Positions 52,223 through 60,600 of a DNA stretch of 64,000 nucleotides are shown piece by piece. A program made the position numbers and the translations under genes. The notes beneath the pieces are model-generated. The model saw only the letters and a list, made by a program, of their open reading frames with translations, had not been told where the DNA came from and did no database searches. Position 1 is the stretch's first letter. Every line of letters begins with the position of its first letter. Source of the DNA: Pseudalkalibacillus berkeleyi (GTDB lineage Bacteria > Bacillota > Bacilli > Bacillales > Fictibacillaceae); assembly GCF_021608225.1 (NCBI RefSeq), contig NZ_JAKIJS010000001.1, forward strand, positions 1 through 64,000, given 5' to 3'.

Positions 52223-53617
52223 TTACTCCTTTCGGATCGAGACTTTTAAATTCTCATGAGAAGTGTACAGATAATTTGCAAATAAAAATATCCCTTTTGC
52301 TGAAGGACGAATATCAGAACTATGAGGCGATAAACGCTCATGTTTGGATGGTTTCGTATTCACTTCTAAAATCCACGGGTGTCCTTGTTGATCGACACCA
52401 AAATCTATGCCGAATTCTCCAAATAACCCATCGGATTTTGCATCTATCGTCTTGCAAATTTCGATAGCAAGCTCGAATAATTTAGAACGAATAAACTTTG
52501 CTATAGAAGCTGTAAATTGATCCTCTAAGATGACATGTAAAGGATAGACGGCAGCTCCCATAGACACATTTGTAACAATGTAATCCTTTAAGCCAACCCT
52601 TGCAGTACTTGAAGTAACACACCATATACCGTATTCGTTTCGGTTACAAAGTATACGGAAATCTACTTTCCCTTCTTTATATTTAATTAATTCGATGCCT
52701 TGTTGTAGGATATACTGCTCACAAGGAACAAATTGATCAATAAAATGAAGGACGCCGTCTTTTGAAACAGTTGGTAAAGGAGGATCTAAAGCTTTTGAAG
52801 CTTCCATTTCGTATTTGTCTTCCAATGCTTGAGTAATTCGTAAAATGCCTCTACCTTCGCTACCATGAATAGGTTTTAGAAACGTAGTAGGGTAAGTATT
52901 TAATACACTTTCAATAATTTCCGTATCGATTACCTTTATGGTTTTCGGGAGATGGGCGGCGAATAGATCTTGATCAACTAATAAGTTGAAAACATCCCAT
53001 TTGGAGAGGAATCGATCATTAAAGTAAGGAATTCCATACTCTTGGCAATGAACGAAAAAGTTCATTACGTTTTCAGATTGTTCCAACGTCCGACTTGAAA
53101 TGCGGTTATATATGATATCTGGAAATGGGACGACCTCTTGAATCCAATCATGTTCATGGTATCGATAACCGTTAATATGCTGTTGTTCAACATCATCGAT
53201 TGAAAATAAATAGAAGTCAGTATGATGCTGAAGACAATATTGATTTAATTCATAAGCGAACCCAGATATGTTTCCAAATGGATTCGATTGGGAACTGCGT
53301 TTTTCAACTAGCATGGCAACAATTGGACCTATGCGGAGCTCTTTGTATTCTCTTGAGAAGGTAGCCATATATACTCGGTTAGGAGGTGGCAGGGGATGAT
53401 TCAAAACTAGATCAGCTTGTAGTTGGATCAAACCAACAGTGTCCTCAAAGTTTGCTTCACACGTTACGAGGATTCGTTCTGAGCCAAAGCGTAACCATAT
53501 TTTCTCTGATGGTTGAATGTGATAACTCGTCATTAAGGAATTGCTCATCCAAATCTTATACGGGTTAGAGGAAGGCTTATTTGTAAAGTTGATAAGGACT
53601 GGATCTCTTTTGAACAT
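52223..53617 (-). CDS. YheC/YheD family spore coat-associated ATP-grasp protein (copy 1)
   Basis: 464 residues, PF14398, first gene of the operon. TTFLKPIHGSEGRGILRIT near 245, VDFRILCNRNEYGIWCVTSS near 320, and GEFGIDFGVDQQGHPWILEV near 400. GAGGGAGA precedes ATG 53617. Divergent from yheB with 101 bases between. B. subtilis has two such genes (yheC, yheD); here there are three in a row. Confidence 0.9.
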   Translation of the reverse strand: MFKRDPVLINFTNKPSSNPYKIWMSNSLMTSYHIQPSEKIWLRFGSERILVTCEANFEDTVGLIQLQADLVLNHPLPPPNRVYMATFSREYKELRIGPIVAMLVEKRSSQSNPFGNISGFAYELNQYCLQHHTDFYLFSIDDVEQQHINGYRYHEHDWIQEVVPFPDIIYNRISSRTLEQSENVMNFFVHCQEYGIPYFNDRFLSKWDVFNLLVDQDLFAAHLPKTIKVIDTEIIESVLNTYPTTFLKPIHGSEGRGILRITQALEDKYEMEASKALDPPLPTVSKDGVLHFIDQFVPCEQYILQQGIELIKYKEGKVDFRILCNRNEYGIWCVTSSTARVGLKDYIVTNVSMGAAVYPLHVILEDQFTASIAKFIRSKLFELAIEICKTIDAKSDGLFGEFGIDFGVDQQGHPWILEVNTKPSKHERLSPHSSDIRPSAKGIFLFANYLYTSHENLKVSIRKE

Positions 53618-53718
53618 TTCTCTCCCTCATTTGTAAATGCTTTTCTAGGCGCTTGCGGATATCGTATACTATGGTAAGATATGAAAATTGGTGACATCAG
53701 TATGGAAGGTTGAGATAG

Positions 53719-54858
53719 ATGCAATTATTTTGGATGATGGCGATGATGATTGTGATTGGAGCGGCAATTGGTGGATTTACGAATTCACTAGCGATTAAAA
53801 TGTTGTTCCGACCTTACAATGCAATAATGATCGGAAAGTTTAAGTTACCATTTACCCCTGGGTTGATTCCGAAAAGACGAGAAGAGCTTGCTGTTCAACT
53901 TGGGCAAATGACTGTGAATCATTTAATTACTAAAGAGGGGCTGCAACAGAAACTTCAACAATCAGAGTTTAAAAACGAACTTGTTACATGGGCTCAAGGT
54001 GAACTAAAAAAACAACTAGAGCAGGATTGTACATTGAATGATTTAGGTGCTTTTTTCTTAAAACAAGAAGATCTTGATGTGCGAGTGGAAGGACAGCTGA
54101 AAACGTATCTAAATCAGAAGATATCTGAGAAAATCACTGCTGTTGAAGCGAAACCTTTGAATGAGGTCGTTCCAGAAGCGTTCATAAATAATGTAGAGGC
54201 GTACATACCAAAGACAACAGATTTCATACAGAGTCGCTTAATTGCGTTTGTTCGAAGTCCTGAAGGGAAGCAGCAACTGAAGTATTTAGTGGATGATTTC
54301 CTTGCAGATCGAGGTATGTTAGGAAACATGATCAATATGTTTCTTGGGAATGAAAGCCTAATCGATAAAGTGCAGTCTGAGCTAGTGAAATTGTTACAAA
54401 GAGATACCGTTTCAGCAATGCTAGAGCGCGTATTGAAGCAAGAGTGGAATGAATTGAAAGAAAAACCTGCTTCGGACATTATTGATTTCTTAAAATTAAA
54501 GAGTGGGCAGGATTATGTAATCGATTATCTTGTCCGGCAGGTTGATATGAAATCAATCTTCAATACGCCTGTACGCGATTTAATCGCACAGCATATTCCT
54601 TACTTAGAAGAAGACTTAATTCCACACGTAACCGATCATGCTCTTAATTGGGTTGGGAATAATGTTGAACAGATTATGGAAAAGATGCAGCTATCTGAAC
54701 TTGTTCGACAGCAAGTGCAGACCTTCTCTGTCCAGCGTCTCGAAGAAATGGTTCTTTCTATTTCAAGGAGAGAACTGAAGATGATTACGTATCTTGGCGC
54801 ATTACTTGGCGGAGGAATCGGCTTTATACAAGGTTTATTGGTTTACTTCCTCACCTAA
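53719..54858 (+). CDS. yheB: DUF445 family membrane protein, YheB-like
   Basis: 379 residues, DUF445. An N-terminal membrane span (MMAMMIVIGAAIGGFTNSLA), followed by the family motif IKMLFRPYNA, a long helical soluble middle, and a C-terminal span (YLGALLGGGIGFIQGLLVYF). In B. subtilis yheB and yheA are neighbours of yheC/yheD. Function unknown, possibly spore-associated. GGAAGG lies before ATG. Confidence 0.9.
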   Translation: MQLFWMMAMMIVIGAAIGGFTNSLAIKMLFRPYNAIMIGKFKLPFTPGLIPKRREELAVQLGQMTVNHLITKEGLQQKLQQSEFKNELVTWAQGELKKQLEQDCTLNDLGAFFLKQEDLDVRVEGQLKTYLNQKISEKITAVEAKPLNEVVPEAFINNVEAYIPKTTDFIQSRLIAFVRSPEGKQQLKYLVDDFLADRGMLGNMINMFLGNESLIDKVQSELVKLLQRDTVSAMLERVLKQEWNELKEKPASDIIDFLKLKSGQDYVIDYLVRQVDMKSIFNTPVRDLIAQHIPYLEEDLIPHVTDHALNWVGNNVEQIMEKMQLSELVRQQVQTFSVQRLEEMVLSISRRELKMITYLGALLGGGIGFIQGLLVYFLT

Positions 54859-54925
54859 ATCTTGTTATAGTTGAAAAGGTGCTTAATAGAAACGGCATAG
54901 AAGATATTATATTAGGAGGCTAATT

Positions 54926-55288
54926 ATGAGTAAAAATGTCCATGATGCGGCATACAATTTAGAAAATGCGTTGCGTGAAAGTGATGACTTTAAGGAGCTT
55001 CAAAGCCTTTATGATCAAGTAAATGCGGATGAAAGTACTAAAAACATGTTTGACAACTTCCGTAACTTGCAAGTGGAGCTTCAACAGAAGCAAATGCAAG
55101 GTCAACAGATCACAGAAGAAGAAGCTCAACAAGCTCAACAAACTTTCGAGCTCGTTCAACAAAACGAAGTGATTTCGAAGTTGATGAACGCTGAGCAACG
55201 TGTAAGCCAATTGATCCAGGACATTAACAAGATTGTGACGAAGCCTTTGGAAGAATTGTACGGTAACCCAGAGGACCCACAACAATAA
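54926..55288 (+). CDS. yheA: YlbF/YmcA family protein, YheA-like
   Basis: 120 residues, all-helical, of the YlbF/YmcA (Com_YlbF) family: HDAAYNLENALRESDDFKEL, MFDNFRNLQVELQQKQMQGQ and a glutamine-rich middle. YlbF and YmcA act with YaaT on RNase Y in B. subtilis; YheA is a separate paralogue of unknown role. AGGAGG lies 7 bases before ATG. Likely one operon with yheB, 67 bases upstream. Confidence 0.9.
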   Translation: MSKNVHDAAYNLENALRESDDFKELQSLYDQVNADESTKNMFDNFRNLQVELQQKQMQGQQITEEEAQQAQQTFELVQQNEVISKLMNAEQRVSQLIQDINKIVTKPLEELYGNPEDPQQ

Positions 55289-55308
55289 ATTGAATAATTC
55301 TAAGTACA

Positions 55309-55341
55309 ACGGCTGGCACTTCGGTGTCAGTCGTTTTTTAT
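55309..55341 (+). terminator. Terminator after yheA
   Basis: Eleven-base stem ACGGCTGGCAC/GTGTCAGTCGT with a TTCG tetraloop, then TTTTT. Confidence 0.9.
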
Positions 55342-55379
55342 ATACTTGGATATGGAGTTTGCTTGGGTCAATTTTACTA

Positions 55380-55461
55380 AAATGGTCAGATTAATCCGGG
55401 AAATGGGCGAATAAATCCATGAAATGATCAGATTAACTCGTGAAATGTCCAGATAACTGAA
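55380..55461. repeat. Four tandem 21-bp units (AAATGNNCAGATTAA type)
   Basis: AAATG recurs at 55380, 55401, 55422 and 55443, exactly 21 bases apart; each unit is of type AAATGATCAGATTAACTCGTG with several changes. It lies between the yheA terminator and the convergent AAC(3)-family gene. Confidence 0.85.
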
Positions 55462-55504
55462 TAAGTAGATAAAAACACCCTTCAACAACCTCTCCTATAC
55501 CATG

Positions 55505-55533
55505 AAAAAAGCCAACCCGCCTAATAGGTTGAC
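55505..55533 (-). terminator. Terminator of the AAC(3)-family gene
   Basis: On the minus strand, GTCAACC/GGTTGGC hairpin followed by TTTTTT, 25 bases past the stop. Confidence 0.85.
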
Positions 55534-55558
55534 TAAATTGCATTGGATATAATGTTAC

Positions 55559-56368
55559 TCATCCCTCTTTAATGTTTTCTTTCATCCACTTCACGCCAAA
55601 GTCTACTGAAGATCGCATTTTGAACAATTTACATGATGCTGACCCGACTTTCCCACCATATACAGGAAATTCAGATTCAAAAGCTTTACCAACTTCTCCG
55701 AATTGTTCGTCATCATAGTCAATTTCTAAAAAGTTTTTCCATACACGTTTGCCATTTTCGATAATCGGTGCACCTTTGGATATTGCCTTTCTTACACTTG
55801 AACGATGTTCAGATAAATGAAAGGAAGTATGTGTATCAAAATCGGTGCCGAGGAACAATACATCAGCATCAAGTTCATACGCTTTACCGAGCGGTGACTG
55901 CTCACCGAGTCCATCATCTAATGTGTGTCCATTTGTAACATACGCTGCTTTTTTCCCCCAAGCGGAAAAGGACATCGTCGGATGGTAACTTCGTAAAACT
56001 TCAGGGTATGACCTAAATCTTTCAGCGATTACTCCGAGCCCGCGGGTAGGTGTTTTTTTCGGATCAAAAGCTGGCATAGTTTTACGGATCGTCTCCCACC
56101 AATTTTCAGGTACAGGAGGATTGATCCAATCAGCAGGATCTGATAGAGCTGCAGAATGTGCAGGTAAAATCAGTGTCCCATCAGCTGTAACGGCATCCAT
56201 CAACGCATCAATAACTGCTTGAGAGTCTCCACAAACCCATCCTATCGATTTTAAAGATGAATGTACGATGAGTGTCATGCCAGGTTTAACACCTAATAAC
56301 TGCAAATCTTTGCGTAAGGATTCGGTTGTTCTAGGGGTATCTGTTTGTTCTATAAGTTGCTTTTCCAT
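55559..56368 (-). CDS. AAC(3)-family N-acetyltransferase, YokD-like
   Basis: 269 residues. The aminoglycoside 3-N-acetyltransferase fold: LLGVKPGMTLIVHSSLKSIG at the N-terminus, GTLILPAHSAALSDPADW, and LGTDFDTHTSFHLSEHRS. B. subtilis YokD is the close model. Chromosomal family members often do not give aminoglycoside resistance, so a drug role is not claimed. GGAGGAAC lies 8 bases before ATG 56368. Confidence 0.88.
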   Translation of the reverse strand: MEKQLIEQTDTPRTTESLRKDLQLLGVKPGMTLIVHSSLKSIGWVCGDSQAVIDALMDAVTADGTLILPAHSAALSDPADWINPPVPENWWETIRKTMPAFDPKKTPTRGLGVIAERFRSYPEVLRSYHPTMSFSAWGKKAAYVTNGHTLDDGLGEQSPLGKAYELDADVLFLGTDFDTHTSFHLSEHRSSVRKAISKGAPIIENGKRVWKNFLEIDYDDEQFGEVGKAFESEFPVYGGKVGSASCKLFKMRSSVDFGVKWMKENIKEG

Positions 56369-56509
56369 ATAAGTTCCTCCAATGTTTCTTCTTAATCCAC
56401 GCTATTACTTCGATTACGACATATGTAATTCCTGTATTTGCAGAGTTCTACTTTGTTCCTCTCATTCATACAGTTGATATGAGGACAGCTTAAGATTGGG
56501 GGGATTATC

Positions 56510-57370
56510 CTGGTTTACCGCCTACTTGCATTAGACATCGACGGAACCCTGTTAAGAAGTAACCACAAGATTGATCGCTCAACGAGAGAAGCCATCAATT
56601 ATGTGAAAAAGAAAGGCGTCTACGTGACGTTGGCAACCGGAAGAAATTATCCATCTGCCAAAAAAATCGCAAAAGACCTGAAGTTAGACACAACGCTCAT
56701 TACCCACAATGGTGCTCTAGTAGCGTCAACAGTTGATGAACCACTTTACGAAATGAGAATTTCTGCCGAAAAAGTAAGGCATATCGTAAAAATTGTGGAG
56801 CATTATGATGCACATATCCGACTCCTACATGAAAGGTATGCAGTCGGAAATCAAGTTCAACAGAAGTCCCAATTGGTTGCAAAAATGACAATGGGAATTG
56901 GTGATCCATTGTTCTATCCAGTTACATTCACAGAGAAATTGGGCAATCATTTAGAAGAAAAACCGATGTCCGTTCCAAAGATTGATATTCAATTCTTTAA
57001 TGAAGAAGATCGTGAAGAAGTACGGGAACAATTGATGGCTGAGGTTGAAGGTATCGATATTACAGCTTCGACAAGATGTAGCTTTGAAATAGGTCCGAAA
57101 TCAGTAAATAAAGCATCTGGACTTAAGGTGCTCGGAAAGCATTTAGGCATCTCGATGAAAGAGATGGTTGTAATCGGTGACTTTACAAATGACATAGAAA
57201 TGATTAGGCAAGCGGGTCTAGGAGTAGCGATGGGCAATGCATCTAAATCTGTGCAACAAGCAGCTGATTGGGTGACACGATCTAACGACCAGCATGGAGT
57301 AAATTATATGGTGCGAGAAGTTTTTAGAAGACAAATGAAAATGCAAATCGAACAATCTATGAGACATTAA
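56510..57370 (+). CDS. yhaX: Cof-type HAD phosphatase, YhaX-like, apparent CTG start
   Basis: 286 residues. HAD subfamily IIB: motif I LLALDIDGTLL at residues 5-15 with the nucleophile aspartate at 9, motif II TLATGRNYPSAKKIA, motif III/IV VIGDFTNDIEMIRQAG. The first ATG/GTG in frame (GTG 56603) would cut off motif I and leave an inactive protein. The only start that restores it is CTG 56510, 6 bases after GGGGGG. The substrate is unknown; Cof enzymes act on pyridoxal phosphate, sugar phosphates or FMN. A sequence error at the start codon cannot be excluded. Confidence 0.82.
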   Translation: MVYRLLALDIDGTLLRSNHKIDRSTREAINYVKKKGVYVTLATGRNYPSAKKIAKDLKLDTTLITHNGALVASTVDEPLYEMRISAEKVRHIVKIVEHYDAHIRLLHERYAVGNQVQQKSQLVAKMTMGIGDPLFYPVTFTEKLGNHLEEKPMSVPKIDIQFFNEEDREEVREQLMAEVEGIDITASTRCSFEIGPKSVNKASGLKVLGKHLGISMKEMVVIGDFTNDIEMIRQAGLGVAMGNASKSVQQAADWVTRSNDQHGVNYMVREVFRRQMKMQIEQSMRH

Positions 57371-57373
57371 AAA

Positions 57374-57408
57374 GACGAGTCGATCCTAATAAAGGGTCGA
57401 CTTTCATG
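57374..57408 (+). terminator. Terminator after yhaX
   Basis: Stem GAGTCGATCC/GGGTCGACTTT with loop TAATAAA. Confidence 0.7.
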
Positions 57409-57716
57409 TATATGTTTGAAATGCCGACTTCTACAGCCTTCTCGTTATATTACAAATATTACAGATTGGTAGATTCCTTTGAAATTTTGAAATTCTTTTA
57501 TCATATAAAACTGACAAATTTCGAGACAAATCGAGGGATGCTGTTGTACCTTCATCCCTTAAATAAAGGCATTTTTCTACGTTCTAAAGAAAGCGCTTGC
57601 AGAAAATGTTGAGATCCCTCGATAAAATGAATGTTAAAAAAATGTTAAGCGGTAGGAATCTTCCTCCTTCTTCGAGAAAGTATGACATGCATCTTAAAAT
57701 TTGAAGGAGGATTATG
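57409..57716. other. Long upstream region of dhaS
   Basis: About 310 bases between the yhaX terminator and dhaS with no credible gene. It is AT-rich and holds the cre-like box at 57588 and the AAGGAGG ribosome-binding site of dhaS. Confidence 0.6.
57588..57601 (+). promoter_or_regulatory. CcpA catabolite-response (cre) box
   Basis: AGAAAGCGCTTGCA matches the 14-base cre consensus TGWAARCGYTWNCW at all but the first position. It lies 116 bases upstream of dhaS, so catabolite control of the aldehyde dehydrogenase is likely. Confidence 0.6.
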
Positions 57717-59204
57717 ATGGAAAAAGTATTAGACGCTCAGTTAAAGCCGAAAGTCGCGGAGTTTTTGAACGGTACGAAGAAGTTGTACATTAATGGGAAA
57801 TTTCAACCTTCTGTATCTGGGAAAACATTCAAAACCTTAAATCCCTCCAATGGTGAAGTCCTAGCTGTTGTTAGTGAGGCTGAACATGAAGATGTCGATC
57901 GAGCTGTAAAAGCTGCACGTAAAGCATTCGATGAAGGACCTTGGTCGAAGATGAGTGCTGCTTCTAGAAGCCGACTAATTTATAAGCTTGCAGATTTAAT
58001 GGAAGAAAATAAAGAAGAATTAGCTCAATTAGACACATTAGATAACGGGAAACCAATTCGTGAAACGACCAATGCAGATGTGCCGCTAGCAATCGAGCAT
58101 TTCCGCTATTATGCTGGTTGGGCAACAAAAATCATGGGCCAAACGATCCCTGTATCCGGTAAGTTTTTCAACTATACGCGCCACGAAGCACTAGGCGTAG
58201 TTGGACAAATCATTCCTTGGAACTTCCCGCTCCTTATGGCTGCATGGAAAATGGGGGCTGCGCTCGCTAGTGGATGTACAATCGTATTGAAACCAGCTGA
58301 GCAAACACCATTATCAGCGTTATACTTAGCAGAATTAATTGAGGAAGCAGGGTTCCCAGAAGGTGTCGTAAATATCGTAACAGGTTATGGAGAAACGACC
58401 GGTGGACCACTTATTGAACATAAGTTAGTTGATAAGATCGCATTTACTGGATCAACTGAAATTGGTAAGCATATCATGCGTACAGCTTCTAACGACTTGA
58501 AGCGCGTTACATTGGAGCTTGGTGGTAAGTCTCCAAATATTATTCTACCTGATGCCGATATGTCCAAAGCAATTCCAGGTGCTTTCTCAGGTATTATGTT
58601 TAATCAAGGACAAGTATGTTGTGCGGGATCACGACTATATATCCAGAAGAAGGCATTTGACAATGTCATGGCTGACCTTGTCTCTCATTCTGAGAAATTG
58701 AAGCAAGGACCAGGATTGGATCCTAATTCAGAAATGGGACCACTCGTTTCCGAAGAACAACATAACCGAGTATTGAACTATATTGAAAAAGGTAAGAGTG
58801 AAGGTGCTGAGCTATTAACAGGAGGAACGAAGCCTTACGATCAAGGTTACTTCGTATCTCCAACGATCTTCGCTGACGTAAATGATTCAATGACGATTGC
58901 AAAAGAAGAAATTTTTGGTCCAGTTGTATCGGCTATGCCTTTCGATGATTTGGATGAAGTGATCGGTCGTGCAAACAATTCTGAGTACGGATTGGCTGCT
59001 GGTTTATGGACTGAAAATCTAAAAAGTGCCCATTACGTTGCAAACAAAATTAAAGCTGGAACAGTGTGGGTGAACTGCTATAACGCATTTGACGCAGCTT
59101 CTCCGTTTGGAGGATATAAGCAATCCGGAATCGGACGTGAAATGGGATCATATGCACTAGATAACTACACTGAAGTGAAGAGTGTATGGATTAATATGGG
59201 GTAA
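57717..59204 (+). CDS. dhaS: Aldehyde dehydrogenase, DhaS-like
   Basis: 495 residues, NAD(P)-dependent aldehyde dehydrogenase that oxidises aldehydes to acids. N-terminal LYINGKFQPSVSGKTF, cofactor region IIPWNFPLLMAAWKMG, FTGSTEIGKHIM, general-base glutamate in LELGGKSPN, catalytic cysteine in GQVCCAGSR (about 301), and the C-terminal PFGGYKQSGIGREMG. ATG 57714 is 3 bases from AAGGAGG, ATG 57717 is at 6 and is preferred. A cre-like box lies upstream. B. subtilis DhaS is the nearest named model. Confidence 0.93.
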   Translation: MEKVLDAQLKPKVAEFLNGTKKLYINGKFQPSVSGKTFKTLNPSNGEVLAVVSEAEHEDVDRAVKAARKAFDEGPWSKMSAASRSRLIYKLADLMEENKEELAQLDTLDNGKPIRETTNADVPLAIEHFRYYAGWATKIMGQTIPVSGKFFNYTRHEALGVVGQIIPWNFPLLMAAWKMGAALASGCTIVLKPAEQTPLSALYLAELIEEAGFPEGVVNIVTGYGETTGGPLIEHKLVDKIAFTGSTEIGKHIMRTASNDLKRVTLELGGKSPNIILPDADMSKAIPGAFSGIMFNQGQVCCAGSRLYIQKKAFDNVMADLVSHSEKLKQGPGLDPNSEMGPLVSEEQHNRVLNYIEKGKSEGAELLTGGTKPYDQGYFVSPTIFADVNDSMTIAKEEIFGPVVSAMPFDDLDEVIGRANNSEYGLAAGLWTENLKSAHYVANKIKAGTVWVNCYNAFDAASPFGGYKQSGIGREMGSYALDNYTEVKSVWINMG

Positions 59205-59323
59205 AGTAGATTTCTAAAGAAACAGGCTGGCTTGGCTAGCCTGTTTTTTTATGTGGGTTATGTTTTATAAATACTTTGTCGGGAAGTATAATGATATTAA
59301 AAAGTTACAAAGAGGTGTTTATG

Positions 59324-59689
59324 ATGTTACGATTTTTGTCATTTCTTGCATTGTCATTTTTACTAGTTATTGGGTTAGCAGCTTGTGGCGGAGGAGAAGA
59401 AAGCGAAGATTCTTCAAATGGAAACGAGGAAACTGAACAAAATGGAGACCAAGCGGACGGTACTGTTGATGTAGCAACTGCTGAAAAATTGTATAACAAA
59501 AGCTGTGTAGGCTGTCATGGCCAAAACTTAGAAGGAAAGAGCGGACCACCGTTAGACAAGATTGGTGCAAAACTGAGTAAAGATCAAATCCTAGCAAAGA
59601 TTAAAAATGGTGGCGGCGGAATGCCGAAAGGACTTCTAAAAGGTGAAGAAGCTGAAAACGTAGCTGCATGGCTTGCAACGATGAAATAA
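59324..59689 (+). CDS. cccB: Lipoprotein cytochrome c551
   Basis: 121 residues. Lipoprotein signal with lipobox LAAC (about Cys20), an acidic low-complexity linker (EESEDSSNGNEETEQNGDQ), then a small class I cytochrome c domain with heme motif CVGCH and methionine ligand in GGGMPKG. Anchored on the outer face of the membrane, it passes electrons to a terminal oxidase. AGAGGTG is followed by two ATGs; 59324 has the better spacing. Resembles B. subtilis CccB. Confidence 0.92.
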   Translation: MLRFLSFLALSFLLVIGLAACGGGEESEDSSNGNEETEQNGDQADGTVDVATAEKLYNKSCVGCHGQNLEGKSGPPLDKIGAKLSKDQILAKIKNGGGGMPKGLLKGEEAENVAAWLATMK

Positions 59690-59696
59690 AATGAGG

Positions 59697-59728
59697 AAGG
59701 ACTGATCTGTTTGGATCAGTCCTTTAAT
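59697..59728. terminator. Bidirectional terminator, cccB / NUDIX gene
   Basis: Stem AAGGACTGATC/GGATCAGTCCTT with loop TGTTT between convergent genes; its right arm overlaps the last codons of the NUDIX gene. Confidence 0.85.
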
Positions 59729-60219
59729 AATCCTTTTAACTTACATAATAAGATGGCGTAACCTAATTCACCGTCTTGGAATCGACCTTCTTTAATTCTA
59801 TTGAGAACATCGTCAATAGGCATCTGGTGAACTGTTATTTGTTCATCTTCATCTAAAGATTGTTCACCAAAGTTTAACGTGTCCCTTGTAAAAAATAAAT
59901 GTGAATAGCGATTAATAAAATAAGGTTGAGGATGAAATGTGCCGAGATAGACCATCTCTTTCGCCTGAATACCCGTTTCTTCTTTTAATTCCCGTTTAGC
60001 ACCTTCAATAGGTTCCTCGTCGACTTCTAATCCACCGCCAGGCAATTCGTAAGTATGCTGTTCTAATTGATGCCGATATTGTTCGACGATCATCATGTCT
60101 TCTCCACGGATTGCAACGACTGCCACCGAAGCATCACCAACCTCTTCGATGAAAAGTGAGCCTGATTTTGTTTCGTGAATAGTCGTATCGTTGTGTACGA
60201 ATAATGGTTTAAAGCTCAT
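59716..60219 (-). CDS. nudF: NUDIX hydrolase, ADP-ribose pyrophosphatase type
   Basis: 167 residues. The NUDIX box GGLEVDEEPIEGAKRELKEE, followed by TGI, fits the G-x5-E-x7-REUxEExGU pattern. The N-terminal MMIVEQYRHQLEQHTYELPG and FHPQPYFINRYSHLFF are typical of ADP-ribose pyrophosphatases, which clear toxic ADP-ribose. The exact substrate is inferred from family. ATG 60219 with GGAGGCAGC upstream. Confidence 0.88.
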   Translation of the reverse strand: MSFKPLFVHNDTTIHETKSGSLFIEEVGDASVAVVAIRGEDMMIVEQYRHQLEQHTYELPGGGLEVDEEPIEGAKRELKEETGIQAKEMVYLGTFHPQPYFINRYSHLFFTRDTLNFGEQSLDEDEQITVHQMPIDDVLNRIKEGRFQDGELGYAILLCKLKGLLKD

Positions 60220-60252
60220 TCGCTGCCTCCTATACGTCCTTAAATATTAAGA

Positions 60253-60276
60253 AAAACGGCATCTTTTGGATGCCGC
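60253..60276 (-). terminator. Terminator of yhzD
   Basis: On the minus strand, CGGCATCC/GATGCCG hairpin with AAAA loop, then TTTTTCTT. Confidence 0.85.
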
Positions 60277-60277
60277 C

Positions 60278-60463
60278 TTATCTGTGGAATAAAACCAATT
60301 CTCCTGCAGGAGATGTGACTCGATGTGTCATGTTCTCATATTTATTTTCCTCTAAAACTTTTTGGCCGATTTTTTTTGCTTCATCATTATTCGGGGCTTC
60401 AAAGGATTCTTCGTAGAGTTTTTCGCCTTTTTTGTCAAATGCTGTAACGATATACATTTTCAT
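60278..60463 (-). CDS. yhzD: YhzD-like small protein
   Basis: 61 residues, MKMYIVTAFDKKGEKLYEES at the start and THRVTSPAGELVLFHR at the end, matching the YhzD family of Bacillus in length and pattern. Function is unknown. GGGAGGCTC lies before ATG 60463. In B. subtilis yhzD also sits in the yha region, near yhaQ-yhaP (from memory). Confidence 0.78.
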   Translation of the reverse strand: MKMYIVTAFDKKGEKLYEESFEAPNNDEAKKIGQKVLEENKYENMTHRVTSPAGELVLFHR

Positions 60464-60600
60464 AAGTTTATTGAGCCTCCCTTTCCTGCATATATTCGAG
60501 GGATATGTCGGAAATCCTTCTTAAATATTCATTACCTAAAATTTAAAAAGTGAAACCTTTTCCATTTGTATCCGTTATAGAGGGAGAGAGGAGCGATTCG

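Noticed and set aside
55559-56368. Acquired aminoglycoside resistance gene
   Set aside because: AAC(3)-family, but no mobile element, unusual composition or resistance neighbours; B. subtilis has a chromosomal YokD relative. Fold assignment kept, resistance claim dropped.
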